From the NCBI GenBank assembly GCA_002432085.1, contig DJFN01000043.1:1502-9059 (forward strand): a stretch of DNA of 7,558 nucleotides. Direction: 5' to 3'. Positions within the stretch are counted from its first letter, which is position 1, and every line of letters begins with the position of its first letter. The stretch comes from Flavobacteriales bacterium UBA5871. Its GTDB lineage: Bacteria; Bacteroidota; Bacteroidia; Flavobacteriales_D; Crocinitomicaceae. Below the pieces are notes generated by a model, which worked only from the letters and a program-made list of their open reading frames with translations, made no database searches and was not told where the DNA came from. A program made the translations under genes and the position numbers. Shown here in pieces: positions 6,856 through 7,558 of this stretch.

Positions 6856-7558
6856 AAATAGGCATTTACGCTGGCCTCGGGCTGCTTTTGTGCGCCTGTA
6901 CCCCTTCCGGAGTAGAAGAAAAAAAAGGACCGGAAACGGTGCAGACAACCCGGGAGCCAAAAGAAGACAAGCTCACAGCCGAGCAATTGCTGGAACCGAA
7001 GAAAACCATCGTCGATAGAAAGCAATTCGCCAACGGGATGAAAATCCAGTGGTTTGAAAAAGGAACCGGAGAGCAGCTGAAAGAAGGCGAAGTTTATGAA
7101 ATCAACTTTAAAGTGAAGCTGGACAACGGTCAGGTCGTTGATGGCAATCACCTGTTAAAGCGCGACATGATCCCGTTCCTCGTTGGCTACGGTATGCAGA
7201 CCAAAGGCTGGGATATGGCCATGAGCGAGCTGCGTTCGGGTGATTTCGTGGAAATTTTCCTGCCGGCCAACCTCGCGCGTGGCAAAAAAGGTGTTCCGGG
7301 ACTAATTCCGCCCAACTCGCCCAACATCATTTTCCTGCGGATAGGGAAGAGGATTGCGCCGACGCGTACGGTGGATGGAACGAAAGTCTGGCTGCTGGAA
7401 GAACGCCCGGAGAACAAGGATACGGTGATTACCGATCAATCAGACGTGGCGCTGCACTATTTTGTAGGAACGAAGACCAATCCGAAATACGATAATTCCT
7501 ATCAGCGAAACATTCCGTTCGTCTTCAACATGAAAGACCACGGGCTCGTTCCCGGCTT
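6852..7558 (+). CDS. Tandem FKBP-domain lipoprotein, 3' end outside window
   Basis: Open frame of 235 codons running off the end without a stop. The ATG overlaps the TGA of the preceding gene (ATGA, 6852-6855). The signal peptide ends in LLCAC with C16 as the lipidated cysteine, followed by a charged linker to about residue 50. The first FKBP domain (about 60-168) has YEINFKVKLDNG, GWDMAM, IFLP and IPPNSPNIIF; relative to FKBP12 it keeps D37 (D97), W59 (W120) and F99 (F161), with Phe at Y26 (F86) and Arg at Y82 (R143). A second FKBP-like domain starts near residue 195 (VALHYFVG, KYDNS, IPFVF, then LVPG at the window edge) and keeps the Y26 (Y203) and D37 (D214) equivalents. It is probably an envelope folding factor working with the upstream FKBP. 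Total length is unknown. Confidence 0.87.
   Translation, partial: MKIGIYAGLGLLLCACTPSGVEEKKGPETVQTTREPKEDKLTAEQLLEPKKTIVDRKQFANGMKIQWFEKGTGEQLKEGEVYEINFKVKLDNGQVVDGNHLLKRDMIPFLVGYGMQTKGWDMAMSELRSGDFVEIFLPANLARGKKGVPGLIPPNSPNIIFLRIGKRIAPTRTVDGTKVWLLEERPENKDTVITDQSDVALHYFVGTKTNPKYDNSYQRNIPFVFNMKDHGLVPG

Overview
The window reads as ordinary chromosome of a Bacteroidota bacterium, most likely close to the Flavobacteriales, with roughly balanced base composition. The signs are a TAnnTTTG-type -7 promoter box in front of ligA, an extracellular protein with a C-terminal domain resembling the type IX secretion sorting signal, several small lipoproteins with an acidic residue pair soon after the lipidated cysteine, and a pair of lipoprotein FKBP-type proteins of the kind that includes the gliding protein GldI. 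Genus-level assignment is not possible by eye.

Layout: (1) ligA, NAD+-dependent DNA ligase, full length, on + (90-2099). (2) A convergent - strand gene (2105-2761) for a secreted protein with a type IX-like sorting domain, whose stop is only 5 bp from the ligA stop. (3) dapA, 4-hydroxy-tetrahydrodipicolinate synthase, on + (2883-3755), complete at both ends but interrupted by an in-frame TAG at codon 169. (4) A 111-bp intergenic stretch (3756-3866) built from GTGAACAG / CTGTTCAC repeats. (5) Two exported proteins of unknown function (3909-4775 lipoprotein; 4787-5266 Sec-exported protein), probably one transcription unit closed by a clear intrinsic terminator (5283-5325). (6) A tightly coupled unit: DHH-family NrnA-like phosphoesterase (5333-6337), GldI-like FKBP lipoprotein (6334-6855) and a lipoprotein with two FKBP domains that runs off the window (6852-7558). 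The last three overlap by 4 bp at each junction (ATGA).

How they work together: ligA seals DNA nicks, dapA feeds diaminopimelate and lysine synthesis and thus the cell wall, and the NrnA-like enzyme would recycle very short RNAs and pAp. The two FKBP lipoproteins would act on folding in the envelope. Apart from the last unit these are neighbours, not a pathway. I saw no tRNA, rRNA, CRISPR, transposase or phage gene. I did not find a convincing undescribed system. The items most worth a second look are the lone amber codon in dapA, the palindromic intergenic repeat, and the coupled nuclease-chaperone operon whose first FKBP has lost most of the usual active-site residues.
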